DNA of 51,426 nucleotides from Clostridium sp. Marseille-P2415. Its GTDB lineage: Bacteria; Bacillota; Clostridia; Lachnospirales; Lachnospiraceae. The notes beneath the pieces were generated by a model, which was not told where the DNA came from, did no database searches, and saw only the letters and a program-made list of their open reading frames with translations. Positions 16,343 to 24,694 of this stretch are shown one piece after another (the first letter of the stretch is position 1; the number at the start of each line of letters is the position of its first letter). The position numbers were made by a program, and so were the translations under genes. The stretch is from the NCBI RefSeq assembly GCF_900155545.1, contig NZ_LT732526.1:172066-223491 (forward strand). The letters run 5' to 3'.

Positions 16343-16716
16343 ATGAAAACAATCAAAATTCCATATGGCAGAAGCTTTATGGAGCTGCATGTGCCGGAGG
16401 AAAATTTAAAGGCAGTAATCCATGCGAAAACAGATACGTATATGACAGATAAAACAGAGGCGGAACTGGTCAGAGAGGTACTGGAGAATCCGATTGGTAC
16501 ATTAAGGCTTAAGGAGCTGGCGAAGGGAAAAAATAAGATAGTATAAGTAATTCTGGTATCTACCTTTCTGGATCATGAGCTGGTACGTAAGGCTAATATG
16601 ATTCCGGCTTCTTCGCCGGATGAAGCGCTGGCTATGGCATATGAAATCATGGGGAAAGATATATCATCACGGAAGCCTGTTACAGTGCTGGATTCCGTGA
16701 TTATTCGCATTTTATT
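16343..16716 (+). pseudogene. larA: Nickel-dependent lactate racemase (LarA/DUF2088) with large internal deletion
   Basis: The first 67 codons (MKTIKIPYGRSFMELHVPEE, then AELVREVLENPIGTLRLKEL) match the N-terminus of LarA-type racemases. After a TAA, the same frame continues with FLDHELVRKANMIPASSPDE and ALAMAYEIMGKD, which is the family's C-terminal segment. About 300 residues of the normal 420-430 are missing between them, including the nickel-pincer-binding core. Such enzymes racemise lactate or related 2-hydroxy acids. The gene cannot make an active enzyme. Ribosome site GGAGAG remains in front of the ATG. Confidence 0.75.
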
Positions 16717-16743
16717 AAAACATTTTCTAAAACCTTCGGAGGT

Positions 16744-17361
16744 CTATCGATATTGTTTACGGTACATCGTCGGAAGCACATGAAAAGCATCTTTAAATGC
16801 CTGTGTGAATTTACTCTGATTCTGATAGCCGACGAAATCAGCAATTTCCGCAATGGTAAAGCGTTTATCCACATTCCGGGTAAGTTGTTCATGAATCTCC
16901 TTGATGGTTTCAACCTGTTGGGAATAATACCGATCCAATTCTTTCTCCTCTGACAGCTCCAGCATACTTAGGAATAATAAAAGCTCCTGTACCTTCAGCT
17001 TGAAATAAGGAATACAGATTTGTTCCGGCAAACCATAGAGTACGGAAAAAATATAATCGATCCTGGTACTTGCGGGCATAGAAATTGTTTTTCCTTGCCT
17101 GCAGAATTTGTCGCACAGTTGTCTGCCGTCAATTCCGGAATCTTTCAGTATTTCCGGTGTCTGTTCTGTTAATGTTTCCAGGTTTATAGCAATGGAAATA
17201 CCTTCATAAAAGCCGAGGGGAAGGTTCATTTCGGATTCCGCGCAAACATCCATCATATGAAGGGACAAATCACCGGAGCCGAGATAAATATTCGAGCCGC
17301 TTTTCATTTCCCAGCCAATCCGTCCATGTCTGCAACGGACGTATGGTAGCTTGCTGTTTAA
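16744..17361 (-). pseudogene. AraC family regulator, 5'-truncated and with the first helix-turn-helix deleted
   Basis: Read on the minus strand it is about 60% like the intact AraC protein at 26158-27162. Similarity begins only at that protein's residue ~79 (LNSKLPYVRCRHGRIGWEM here), so about 78 N-terminal residues are gone and the frame runs into the rsiV 3' end. Further on, RFTIAEIADFVGYQN joins residues that are 49 apart in the intact copy: the first of the two DNA-binding helix-turn-helices has been cleanly removed in frame. The terminal SKFTQAFKDAFHVLPTMYRK is kept. It cannot bind DNA normally. Confidence 0.78.
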
Positions 17362-18221
17362 GACGATGAGTTTGTAATTTCAAAATTCTGAATGCCAAGC
17401 GGCGGCGGTGCTATTTCGCCCTTATCAAAGGATATCACTATATTGCCGGCCTCGTTAATATAAAATTTCAAATTGTCTGCGTTTTCTTTGAGTTCTTCTG
17501 CCGTCACCGTATAGGACCAATCGGGGTTCTCTTTAACACGCTGGTTCATCTGTTTTTGAATGCTGTCTGCAATTATCTGTGAATAGTTTTCGCCCAGCAC
17601 ATCAGGAAGTGTGATATCCTTACCAGTCTCTAAATCAATGTTATAGAAAGTCTGATAAGTATAAGAGGTCACGGCAGAATCGATATCATTGATTGCAAAT
17701 GAAAGAGTCTTTTCATTGCTGGATTTGATTTCATAGGTGATTATAATATGAAAAGGCATTATGTCAGCTTCTGTGCTGCCTGACGCCAACTGGTCATCGA
17801 TGATCTGCTTTCCGCGCAGCCTGGCATTTTCTACGATCTGGTCGATTTTGTTCTGAATCTGCTCATTTACTCGTTTTTCTAACTCAGTATTTCCTGTACC
17901 CCGGATTGACGGCATTTCAACCTGAATGTCATAAGCAGTGTCGGACACCTGATATTCCCGGAAGGTAAATACACGGGCAATGTCACCCACTACGGGAATT
18001 TCATAGGCAGCTAAGGCAAATGCCTGACTCGTATTCAGCATAATGACACAGACTGCGAACACAGCGCCGGCACCAGCCAACACGGGCTTATACCATCTGT
18101 TGCGTGTGCGTCTGTTCTGCTTGGCATTGGTTTGGTTGACAGCGTTTTGGACCATATGGTTGTAGGATACAGGCGGTTGTATTGTTTCGTATACTTTCTT
18201 TGCTTGTTCTAACTTATTCAA
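17358..18221 (-). CDS. rsiV: RsiV-type anti-sigma factor (DUF3298)
   Basis: A 287-residue membrane protein: a cytoplasmic N-terminus of about 45 residues with the VYETIQPPVSYNHMVQNAV sigma-binding region, one membrane helix (VLAGAGAVFAVCVIMLN), then an extracellular DUF4163/DUF3298 domain ending GEIAPPPLGIQNFEI. In Bacillus, Enterococcus and C. difficile the RsiV outer domain binds lysozyme, which triggers proteolysis and frees SigV. TTG 18221 is chosen as start because AGGAGG lies 8 bases before it; earlier ATG/GTG codons touch the ribosome site. It overlaps the sigma gene by 8 bases, ensuring coupled synthesis. Confidence 0.82.
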   Translation of the reverse strand: MNKLEQAKKVYETIQPPVSYNHMVQNAVNQTNAKQNRRTRNRWYKPVLAGAGAVFAVCVIMLNTSQAFALAAYEIPVVGDIARVFTFREYQVSDTAYDIQVEMPSIRGTGNTELEKRVNEQIQNKIDQIVENARLRGKQIIDDQLASGSTEADIMPFHIIITYEIKSSNEKTLSFAINDIDSAVTSYTYQTFYNIDLETGKDITLPDVLGENYSQIIADSIQKQMNQRVKENPDWSYTVTAEELKENADNLKFYINEAGNIVISFDKGEIAPPPLGIQNFEITNSSS

Positions 18222-18720
18222 GTTCATCACCTCCTATCGAAATTTTCAAAAGTTTAAGTGCTTTATATAAGCGTGATTTGACTGTGTTCAAATTACTTTT
18301 TGTAATGGATGCGATATCTGTAAATTTTAAATCCTCATAATATCGCAGAATTATGACTGTACGCAGTTTTGGTTCCAGCTCATATACAGCTTGAAACACC
18401 GAATAGCTTTGCAGAACATCTTTATCCTCGTAGCCGATGTTTGCAAGTATTTCGTCATTTAAAACAGGTTTTTTATTTCTTCGCGTATAATTCAGACCTT
18501 CATTAATGAGTATCCGATAGAACCACGTTTTTAAATATTCTGTATTTTTAAGCGTATTTACTTTTGCGATTGCCTTGCATATTGCTTCCTGAACGACATC
18601 TGCAGCATCGTCACTGTTTTTTGTATAGCTGTAGGCTACACGGTAGAATTTATTTTGTTCACTCAAAATATAATCCTTAAGCAATTCAAGGGTTTCCTCT
18701 GTTTTCTCTCTTTTTTGCAA
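18214..18720 (-). CDS. sigV: ECF sigma factor, SigV-like
   Basis: A 168-residue extracytoplasmic-function sigma factor. Region 2 is at about residues 20-80 (FYRVAYSYTKNSDDAADVVQ, then YLKTWFYRILINEG) and region 4 at about 105-160 (VYELEPKLRTVIILRYYEDL, SNLNTVKSRLYKALKLL). The start is TTG 18720 with GTGAGGT about 10 bases upstream. It is paired with an RsiV-like anti-sigma, which indicates the lysozyme-responsive SigV branch. No obvious target such as oatA, pdaV or dlt genes lies nearby. Confidence 0.88.
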   Translation of the reverse strand: MQKREKTEETLELLKDYILSEQNKFYRVAYSYTKNSDDAADVVQEAICKAIAKVNTLKNTEYLKTWFYRILINEGLNYTRRNKKPVLNDEILANIGYEDKDVLQSYSVFQAVYELEPKLRTVIILRYYEDLKFTDIASITKSNLNTVKSRLYKALKLLKISIGGDELE

Positions 18721-18941
18721 TATTTTGATACCTCACTTTCTACCCCCGATACCGGATGAAATTTATCCCTCTGTTTTATTAGACACAGCAGATAGAAAAA
18801 AGTTGATGCATATTATTTTTTATTTTAATTTTCAAGATGTATGCCTTGGGGGGAGGGGAGTTGAAGTGTCAAAGACACTTTCTTTGTATAATAGGAAATT
18901 CCTTGCGGATTAGCAGGGCATGGAAAACAGACGATGTTGAG

Positions 18942-19013
18942 TTAGAAGATATAAAACCCTTCTTCAAATTCGTCATCATCAAGGTCATCATCCTCAATAA
19001 GGAAATAATGCAT
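18942..19013 (-). CDS. Possible 23-residue acidic microprotein
   Basis: A short frame on the minus strand with a GGGAGG site 8 bases ahead of its ATG encodes MHYFLIEDDDLDDDEFEEGF plus three residues. Nine of the first 18 residues are Asp/Glu. The clean ribosome site and spacing argue for translation, but the length makes chance possible. It could also be the end of a decayed gene. Family not recognised. Confidence 0.3.
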   Translation of the reverse strand: MHYFLIEDDDLDDDEFEEGFYIF

Positions 19014-19068
19014 GTCAAGCGCCTCCCATCTTTGAATACTCCTATTATGAAACAGATGGGATAGAAAA

Positions 19069-19206
19069 TCAAGTAGATTTGCCGCTGGAGCGGCAGCGGT
19101 ATTTTGCCAAAGCTCTTTCAAAAAGTTTAATCAGAGGGACTCGTTTGTGATTATGGTAGAGTTCTAAAAAAGCCATGTCATGCTTACATTTAGGGCATTG
19201 CAAAGG
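19069..19206 (-). pseudogene. C-terminal remnant of a zinc-ribbon transposase-like protein
   Basis: A minus-strand frame without a start encodes LQCPKCKHDMAFLELYHNH followed by KRVPLIKLFERALAKY and ends at TGA. The CPKC zinc-knuckle half and the LELYHNHKRVPL wording recall the tail of IS91/IS801-type zinc-binding transposases, though I am not sure of the family. A stop immediately precedes it, so it is a fragment. Confidence 0.4.
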
Positions 19207-19209
19207 TCA

Positions 19210-19388
19210 TACCTGAAAGATAAGAGAAAACTTGATTTTGCCATTATGCTTTTTACTTCTATTTTTTTAACTTATCAACCATTTCTATCACCTCGCGCGT
19301 GAACAAAAACGGCCGGCAGTTTTTGAATCATGCCTGTAATCCTTTTGCTTTTTCTGTCAATATCAGCTCGTCCAACAGTTTTCTTGCG
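19210..19388. other. Gap with short coding debris
   Basis: On the minus strand at about 19319-19389 a short frame encodes MTYDARKLLDELILTEKAKG and then stops. It may belong to the same decayed transposon as the zinc-ribbon tail. No intact gene or clear signal is visible here. Confidence 0.3.
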
Positions 19389-19952
19389 TCATAAGTCATT
19401 TACGATAACGCTTTTTTTATTCTGATTCATATAATAAATATGATTTTCGGAGACATATGTTTCAAAAGCTTCCATTTCTGTTCGGGCTTTTTCCAGATTT
19501 TGCCTTATCACTTCCAGCATTAGGCAGTTAATCAGACAAAAGACAGCGGAAAAAGAGTTTACGTAGGAATAATAAGCAACGGGAATCACGAAAACGAGGT
19601 CAGCCAGTTCACTGCAAGGAAAGGTCAGGCTGTCAGTAATTGGTATGATAGAGATGCCCTTTGCGGAAAAACGTTTAATAAATTCGATAGTGGTATTGGG
19701 GTAACGGGAAAGCGCAGCCACAATTGCCGCACAGGATCCGATTGTGCTGGTGACAAGCGTGTGAGCATCGCGATTCCATTCATGAAATTGATATACTTGT
19801 CCGCGTATCTTGGAAAGAGTATATTGACAGTAGTCTGCCAGACACTGGGAGGCCTGGAAACCTGAGATAACAGAGGTTACCGCACTTGTGATTAGAAATC
19901 CATAGATGAGGTAACCTCTGTTTGATTTAAAAACTGTCCTGTAGTACATCAA
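19389..19952 (-). pseudogene. MurR/RpiR family regulator lacking its N-terminal DNA-binding domain
   Basis: The 187-codon frame covers only the sugar-phosphate-sensing SIS domain: ALSRYPNTTIEFIKRFSAKG, IIPITDSLTFPCSELADLVF and the helix after VNSFSAVFCLIN are its landmarks. The RpiR helix-turn-helix, about 80 residues, should precede it but is missing; instead the frame starts inside the 3' end of the lysR pseudogene (26-base overlap). It has no convincing ribosome site. It is best read as a truncated gene joined to its neighbour by a deletion. Confidence 0.65.
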
Positions 19953-20781
19953 GTATGGTGTTTAATATACGTTTGTCAGTGTGCGAATCCCAGGTACATC
20001 CGATTTTTAATGAGAGCGGGCAGGGAAGAAATTCAATAGGAATCTGCTGCATGCTTTCTGTTACCATTGATTCCGGAAGGAGCGATATTGCAGCACCAGC
20101 CTTGACACAGGATGCCAGATTGTCCATCATCTTGCTTTTAAATACAATTTGGAAATCAATATTTGATTTTTTCAGGCAGTATAAAGCGTGATTGTTAATA
20201 ATGCAATCGTCTGAAAAGATGGCAACAGGAAAAGGATCATCTTTCGATCTATGAAAGTCTTTGTGGCAGACCCACAATAATCGTTCTTCCCAAAGTAGAA
20301 TATCGTCTTCATATTGAGGTTCTAAGGCAACTATTCCAATATTCAGTTTCCGCTCTTCTATTTTTTTCCTTATTTCCCGGCTCCTGGAAAATTCAATAGT
20401 AATATGATAATTAGGCAGGCACTTCCCAAGTCTTGGATAGGAAATTTTCATGAAAGCTTCTGCATAATCCGTCGGAATGCCGATAGCGATATTGCCATCT
20501 CAGGTCTTTCCGGTCAGAGATCTGAACGCAATATTGTTTGCATTCAAGATATCCTTTGCATAAGTATAAAGAAGCTCTCCGCCCCTTGTAAGAGTTAGTG
20601 TATCTTTATTTCTTATAAAAAGAGGTGCTCCAATCTGCGTTTCCAGTTTTTTAATCTGCGTACTGACAGCTGAATGTGAACGGTAAGTAAGTTCCGCAGT
20701 GACGTTTAGTTTTCTTGTGTCAGCAGCAATTAAAAATGTATTTAGATATTCGAGATTGAAGTATTGGTCCAAGTTTTCCAC
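19927..20781 (-). pseudogene. LysR family regulator interrupted by an in-frame TGA
   Basis: Codons 1-93 encode a normal LysR winged helix (YLNTFLIAADTRKLNVTAEL, HSAVSTQIKKLETQIGAPLF). A TGA at 20502-20500 follows GKT; after it the same frame continues DGNIAIGIPTDYAEAF and a complete effector-binding domain to 19927. So a single nonsense codon separates two halves of an otherwise full 284-residue protein. It may be a real mutation or a base-call error. The gene is divergent from the MDR oxidoreductase, the usual place for its regulator, with palindromes between them. Confidence 0.75.
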
Positions 20782-20819
20782 TTCCTTTTTATAGTCAATT
20801 TATACAATTATTATAGCAT

Positions 20820-20876
20820 AAGATTTAAATCTTTTGAATATAAGATTCAAATATATTCGTTTGATAATTATCAAAC
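20820..20876. promoter_or_regulatory. Palindrome cluster between lysR and the MDR oxidoreductase
   Basis: The divergent intergenic region holds AAGATTTAAATCTT (20820-20833), TTGAAT/ATTCAA (20834-20850, 5-base centre) and the perfect 18-bp GTTTGATAATTATCAAAC (20859-20876). LysR proteins bind such dyads between divergent genes, so these are probable operator sites for the (now broken) regulator. Confidence 0.55.
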
Positions 20877-20964
20877 AAGCCAATATAATGGTTATATAAT
20901 CAATATTTAAGTTTGCGCGGACGAAAATATTAATAAAATCAAAGATAAAAAGGAGATAAAAATT

Positions 20965-22059
20965 ATGGCAGCAATACCTGAGAAAATGAAGGGCGTATAT
21001 CTTACCGGTTTTGGTGGATTTGAAAAATTAGAGTATCGTGAGGACATTAATGTGCCAACACCGAAAAAAGGAGAAGTTCTTATTAAAATAGGAGCAGCAG
21101 CTGTTAATAATACAGATATTAATACCCGCATCGGATGGTATTCTAAAAACGTAAAGGCACAGACAAATGATGGCGGGAAGCAAGGTTTCAAGGATGTTGA
21201 CGATGATGGCTCATGGCTTGGACAGGCTCTTGTATTCCCAAGAATCCAGGGGGCGGACGCCAGCGGAACTATCGTAGCAGTCGGCGAAGGGATAAGCAAA
21301 GACAGAATTGGCGAGCGAGTGCTGGTTCAGAGCGTACAGCCATCCTTTACAGGAGAAAACCCGTATGACTGCATTACCTGGGGATCGGAGTGTGACGGCG
21401 GATTTGCAGAGTATGCGACCGCACTTGGCTGCGAGACATTTGCAATCAATTCGGATTTGACCGATGGAGAGCTTGCTACCTTCCCCTGCTCCTACGGGAC
21501 TGCCAATAACCTGGTATGGAGAACCGGAGTGAATGAGGGGGATGTGTGCTTGATTACCGGAGCGTCCGGTGGAGTCGGCTCTGCGTTGGTCCAGTTGGCT
21601 AAGATTAGGGGAGCAAAGGTTATCGGTGTATGTGACCCTGGACAGGAAGACAGGGTTCGCGGATACGGAGCGGATGAGATTATTCTTCGCGGTGAGAACT
21701 ATGAGGAGAAACTTGGCGTTATGTCTGTAGATGTGATTTTGGATATGGTAGCTGGCGAGCAGTGGCCGCAGCTTCTGAAAGTCCTGAAAAAGGGCGGAAG
21801 ATATGGTGTGTGCGGAGCAATCGGCGGACCGATGGTGGATTTCGATATCCGTGACTGTTATCTGAAAGACTTATCTCTCTGCGGAACAACATTCCAGTCT
21901 AAGGAATCTTTTGAAGAACTGATTGATTACATTGAAAAGGGAATGATTCAGCCGGTAGTTGCAAAAGAGTTCCCGCTGAAAGATATCGTAAAGGCGCAGG
22001 AGGCATTTTTATCCAAGAAACTGGTCGGTAAAATTGTATTGAATGTAGCTGGGGACTAA
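20965..22059 (+). CDS. Zinc-type alcohol dehydrogenase-like / quinone oxidoreductase (MDR family)
   Basis: A 364-residue medium-chain dehydrogenase/reductase. The GroES-like catalytic domain is residues about 20-170 and the Rossmann domain carries GASGGVGSALVQLAKIRGAK, the NAD(P)H-binding motif of the quinone reductase branch. The structural-zinc cysteines are absent, which supports the NADPH:quinone reductase-like group. Substrate unknown. AAGGAG precedes ATG 20965. It is divergent from a broken LysR gene that probably controlled it. Confidence 0.87.
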   Translation: MAAIPEKMKGVYLTGFGGFEKLEYREDINVPTPKKGEVLIKIGAAAVNNTDINTRIGWYSKNVKAQTNDGGKQGFKDVDDDGSWLGQALVFPRIQGADASGTIVAVGEGISKDRIGERVLVQSVQPSFTGENPYDCITWGSECDGGFAEYATALGCETFAINSDLTDGELATFPCSYGTANNLVWRTGVNEGDVCLITGASGGVGSALVQLAKIRGAKVIGVCDPGQEDRVRGYGADEIILRGENYEEKLGVMSVDVILDMVAGEQWPQLLKVLKKGGRYGVCGAIGGPMVDFDIRDCYLKDLSLCGTTFQSKESFEELIDYIEKGMIQPVVAKEFPLKDIVKAQEAFLSKKLVGKIVLNVAGD

Positions 22060-22061
22060 CC

Positions 22062-22385
22062 ATGGAGATATCAAAACTTTCTGCCGTCAAAAAATGGGCG
22101 ATGATTGGCCTTCTCGCTTTTTTCGGGCGTGCAATTGCAAATGTCCCATATATGAGAGAAGAAGGATGTGTAACCAGATCGGACAAGGCATCCCCGGTTT
22201 GGCTGAAAGTATTCTGGGGATTTTCCATAAGCCTTCTTGCCTTTGTGCTCCTGTATTCCGGGGGACTGGAGGCTGTGCAGACTGCCAGTATTATTATGGG
22301 GCTCCCCATGTTGATATTGATTATAATTATGTGTTATTCGGCAATCGTAGGACTAAAAAAATATGGTGATGAATGCGGATTGTGA
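22062..22385 (+). pseudogene. BCCT family (betaine/carnitine/choline) transporter C-terminal remnant
   Basis: A 107-codon frame of which residues about 45-105 match the end of BCCT transporters: KVFWGFSISLLAFVLLYSGG, then LEAVQTASIIMGLPMLILI and MCYSAIVGLKKYGDE. Intact members have about 500 residues and 12 helices; only the last two are present. The first 40 residues are not clearly BCCT. It starts two bases after the oxidoreductase stop without a good ribosome site. Calling it a remnant is safer than calling it a small membrane protein. Confidence 0.6.
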
Positions 22386-22577
22386 GCAGATTCACCATTA
22401 CCGCACCAGTCCAGCCAGGTGATTAGTTAGTTAAGCCGGGCGGTACACTTAGGAGTAATGATTTGAGGAAGAACTTTACTTGATTCATTCGGCAGTTTGA
22501 GGGGCTGTATCTGAGCAGTATGGAGAAATGTATGATAGAAAAACATGGACTGCTAATTTAACGTAGATTTAAAACTT

Positions 22578-22615
22578 AAGAACCTCAATTCATATTGTTT
22601 TGAGGTTCTTTGACT
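22578..22615 (+). terminator. Terminator-like hairpin
   Basis: AAGAACCTCAA and TTGAGGTTCTT make a perfect 11-bp stem with an 11-base loop, followed by TGACTTGTTT. The T tract is imperfect. Confidence 0.65.
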
Positions 22616-22843
22616 TGTTTGAGGGGATGATTAAACTGTTTATTTGAGGGAGGTTAAGCTCTTACGGAAATACCATGAAGTGGTAATAAGGATCGTAACA
22701 GACCCTTCAGCAGGCATAAATATAGTTAAAATGCATCTTTATAAACGATATTCCCATACATTGACAAATGAAAAGAGAGATGATAGCATGAGTTCATAGG
22801 CTGATATAAAAAGGACTTAACATCCGTTGTAGCGGTGAAATAA

Positions 22844-22877
22844 AATGAATAATGAAAGGAAATGAATAATGAAAGGA
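22844..22877 (+). repeat. 17-bp perfect tandem duplication ahead of the Lrp gene
   Basis: AATGAATAATGAAAGGA occurs twice head to tail. Each copy ends in a ribosome-site-like GAAAGGA; the second copy is the one used, 9 bases before the ATG at 22887. Confidence 0.9.
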
Positions 22878-22886
22878 ATTGGATAA

Positions 22887-23321
22887 ATGTTAGATAACAC
22901 AGATAAGCATATTTTAGCTGAATTGTCTCGGAATAGCCGTATGACCATGAAAGAACTGGGAGAAAAAGTGCATTTGACAGGACAGGCGGCTTCCTCCAGA
23001 GTTAACAAATTAGAAGAAAACGGTATTATTGAGGGATATACGATTAAAGTTAATCAGGAAAAACTGGGATGTGCGATGCATGTAATGTTAAATATTTATA
23101 CAAAAGACACTTACCATAAACCATACCTGTCATTCATAAGCAAACAAGAAGAATATATCATACATAATTATAAGATTAGCGGAGATGGCTGTTATCTTCT
23201 GGAATGTAAATTTCCATCTAACGAGTTGTTGGATAAATTCTTAACAAACTTAAATATGTATGTAAATTATAAACTAACCATTATTATTAATGAAACGACT
23301 AAAATCAGGCATTGCTCATAA
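22887..23321 (+). CDS. Lrp/AsnC family transcriptional regulator
   Basis: A 144-residue regulator: N-terminal helix-turn-helix (LDNTDKHILAELSRNSRMTM, LGEKVHLTGQAASSRVNKLE) and a C-terminal RAM/ligand domain (CAMHVMLNIYTKD to the end). Members sense amino acids. GAAAGGA precedes the ATG. A decayed proline racemase lies 1 kb downstream, but a functional link is not shown. It faces the MBL-fold gene, with a shared hairpin at the 3' ends. Confidence 0.88.
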   Translation: MLDNTDKHILAELSRNSRMTMKELGEKVHLTGQAASSRVNKLEENGIIEGYTIKVNQEKLGCAMHVMLNIYTKDTYHKPYLSFISKQEEYIIHNYKISGDGCYLLECKFPSNELLDKFLTNLNMYVNYKLTIIINETTKIRHCS

Positions 23322-23345
23322 CATGGCATGCCTGATTTCAGTTGT
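23302..23345. terminator. Hairpin between convergent Lrp and MBL genes
   Basis: AAATCAGGCAT and ATGCCTGATTT form an 11-bp perfect stem around a 15-base loop, overlapping the last Lrp codons. The flanks are only moderately T-rich, so it is a likely bidirectional terminator. Confidence 0.6.
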
Positions 23346-23362
23346 TTCAAATATCTATAATT

Positions 23363-24145
23363 TTATAGTATATATTCTTCCCCATCAGATGGTATTAATA
23401 TATTGGAAGAAATTTCTTTTTCATCGATGAAGTCCTTTAATTCTTTTCTTGTTAACATTCCGTGATTAACAGCCTCCATATGGCTGGCAATAATTTTTGC
23501 CTGAGGAGCAGCTTTATATACTTCATAAACATCCTTTTTGCCCATTATGATAGAGCCGCCTTCCAGGAATTGAGCATCACCTGCATTTAAGACAATTATT
23601 TCTGGTTTATGCGTATCGATTGCTTTATGGACTTCATCGCACCAGACAGTATCTCCGGCAATATATAAGGTTTTTTCACTTGGGTGGTTAAAGATAACAC
23701 CGCAAACTTCGGTGTCAAGATTAGCTTCTTTAAAATAACGCTGAATGGTTTCACCTGTTCCGTGGATGCCTTTTGTTTTAGTTAATTTAATTGAACCATA
23801 GACGTTCCCTTCTCCTTGTAACACTTCTATATTTTGGAAGCCGGCATTTCTGATTTCGTCCGCTTCTTTTTCATTTTGTACAAACATTTTTATGGTTTTT
23901 GGTAATACTTCTTTGGCAGCATCATCAAAATGATCAAGATGTGTATGAGTGACGATTACAGCATCTACATCAATGATTTCATCGATGGAAACCGGCAAGC
24001 TTACCAATGGATTTGATTTATCTTGATTTGGAGTACCCGGGAAAGCCGGATAAGAACCTTTGGCAGCAAGAAACGGGTCCATTAAAAACCTCTTTCCTGC
24101 ATATGTAATAATAACTGTAGCATTGCGAATTTGTTTGATGTTCAT
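23363..24145 (-). CDS. MBL-fold (UlaG-like) metal-dependent hydrolase
   Basis: A 260-residue metallo-beta-lactamase-fold hydrolase. The HTHLDHFDD signature (H67, H69, D71, H72) binds two metals; the later YIAGDTVWCDEV and ASHMEAVNHG segments supply the remaining ligands. The pattern fits the UlaG/YtkL-like subgroup that acts on lactones or phosphodiesters; the substrate is unknown. An AAAAGGAG site precedes its ATG on the minus strand. Confidence 0.87.
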   Translation of the reverse strand: MNIKQIRNATVIITYAGKRFLMDPFLAAKGSYPAFPGTPNQDKSNPLVSLPVSIDEIIDVDAVIVTHTHLDHFDDAAKEVLPKTIKMFVQNEKEADEIRNAGFQNIEVLQGEGNVYGSIKLTKTKGIHGTGETIQRYFKEANLDTEVCGVIFNHPSEKTLYIAGDTVWCDEVHKAIDTHKPEIIVLNAGDAQFLEGGSIIMGKKDVYEVYKAAPQAKIIASHMEAVNHGMLTRKELKDFIDEKEISSNILIPSDGEEYIL

Positions 24146-24404
24146 AGCAACAACTCCTTTTTTATTTTATTTCTTATATATTATATATATTAGGAGTGAG
24201 CATTGACATAGATAAAATCAAGTTCTTTATTAGTTTTACTTGAATAATGAAAGAGTTTGAAAACTATTAAGTCAAATGATAATATTGGTACAATGTCATA
24301 TGAATATTGAGGAAATGAAGCTTGGATGTAAGAGGCATACACCAGGGAAGAAATGAAAAATATTTTAAATTCAATCCATTCTTTATACAAGAAATTATTG
24401 TTTT
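24146..24404. other. Intergenic stretch
   Basis: AT-rich upstream region of the MBL gene with no recognisable gene. Short frames on both strands have no ribosome site. Confidence 0.5.
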
Positions 24405-24611
24405 AAACTGAAGCTGAATGAACCATTTTACAATGAAGGTCTTCTTGGCGTTACGTTTACCGGCAAAGCTATTGAGAAAACAGAAATTCATGGTCATAAG
24501 GCCATTGTACCAACAGTCGGAGGACAGTGTTGGATTTATGGGTTTAGTGAATAGGTATTAGATGAAACAGATCCGTTTCCTAATGGATTTACCATTGGAG
24601 ACATCTGGTAG
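24405..24611 (+). pseudogene. Proline racemase family C-terminal remnant with in-frame stop
   Basis: A start-less frame encodes KLKLNEPFYNEGLLGVTFTG, then AIVPTVGGQCWIYGFSE, a TAG, and in the same frame VLDETDPFPNGFTIGDIW before TAG. This is the conserved end of proline/hydroxyproline racemases (a GLLGTxFTGR block, xVxGxAxITGF, then DPDDPFPEGF). Intact members have about 335 residues; only about 68 codons remain and they carry a nonsense codon. Confidence 0.75.
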
Positions 24612-24636
24612 TGATAAAAGCAGAGTGATATAAGTT

Positions 24637-24680
24637 ACCGGGTCAGGAAGCCTCAGTGCAATTCCTGGCCCGGTGAATTT
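24637..24680. terminator. Strong hairpin at the 3' side of the pectate lyase gene
   Basis: ACCGGGTCAGGAA and TTCCTGGCCCGGT pair over 13 positions with one mismatch around a 12-base loop. It lies just past the stop of the minus-strand pectate lyase. No long T tract follows on that strand, so strength is uncertain. Confidence 0.55.
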
Positions 24681-24694
24681 ATTGTTTCACATTT

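Larger units (their letters stand above)
22386..22886. other. Intergenic stretch with terminator and tandem duplication
   Basis: No gene is visible in these 500 bases. Short open pieces at 22463-22560 with a stop in the middle may be debris. A terminator-like hairpin lies at 22578-22615 and a 17-bp tandem duplication at 22844-22877, both listed separately. Confidence 0.5.

Noticed and set aside
20500-20502. Selenocysteine at the lysR TGA
   Set aside because: No hairpin resembling a selenocysteine insertion element was noticed after the codon, and LysR proteins are not known selenoproteins; a nonsense mutation is simpler.
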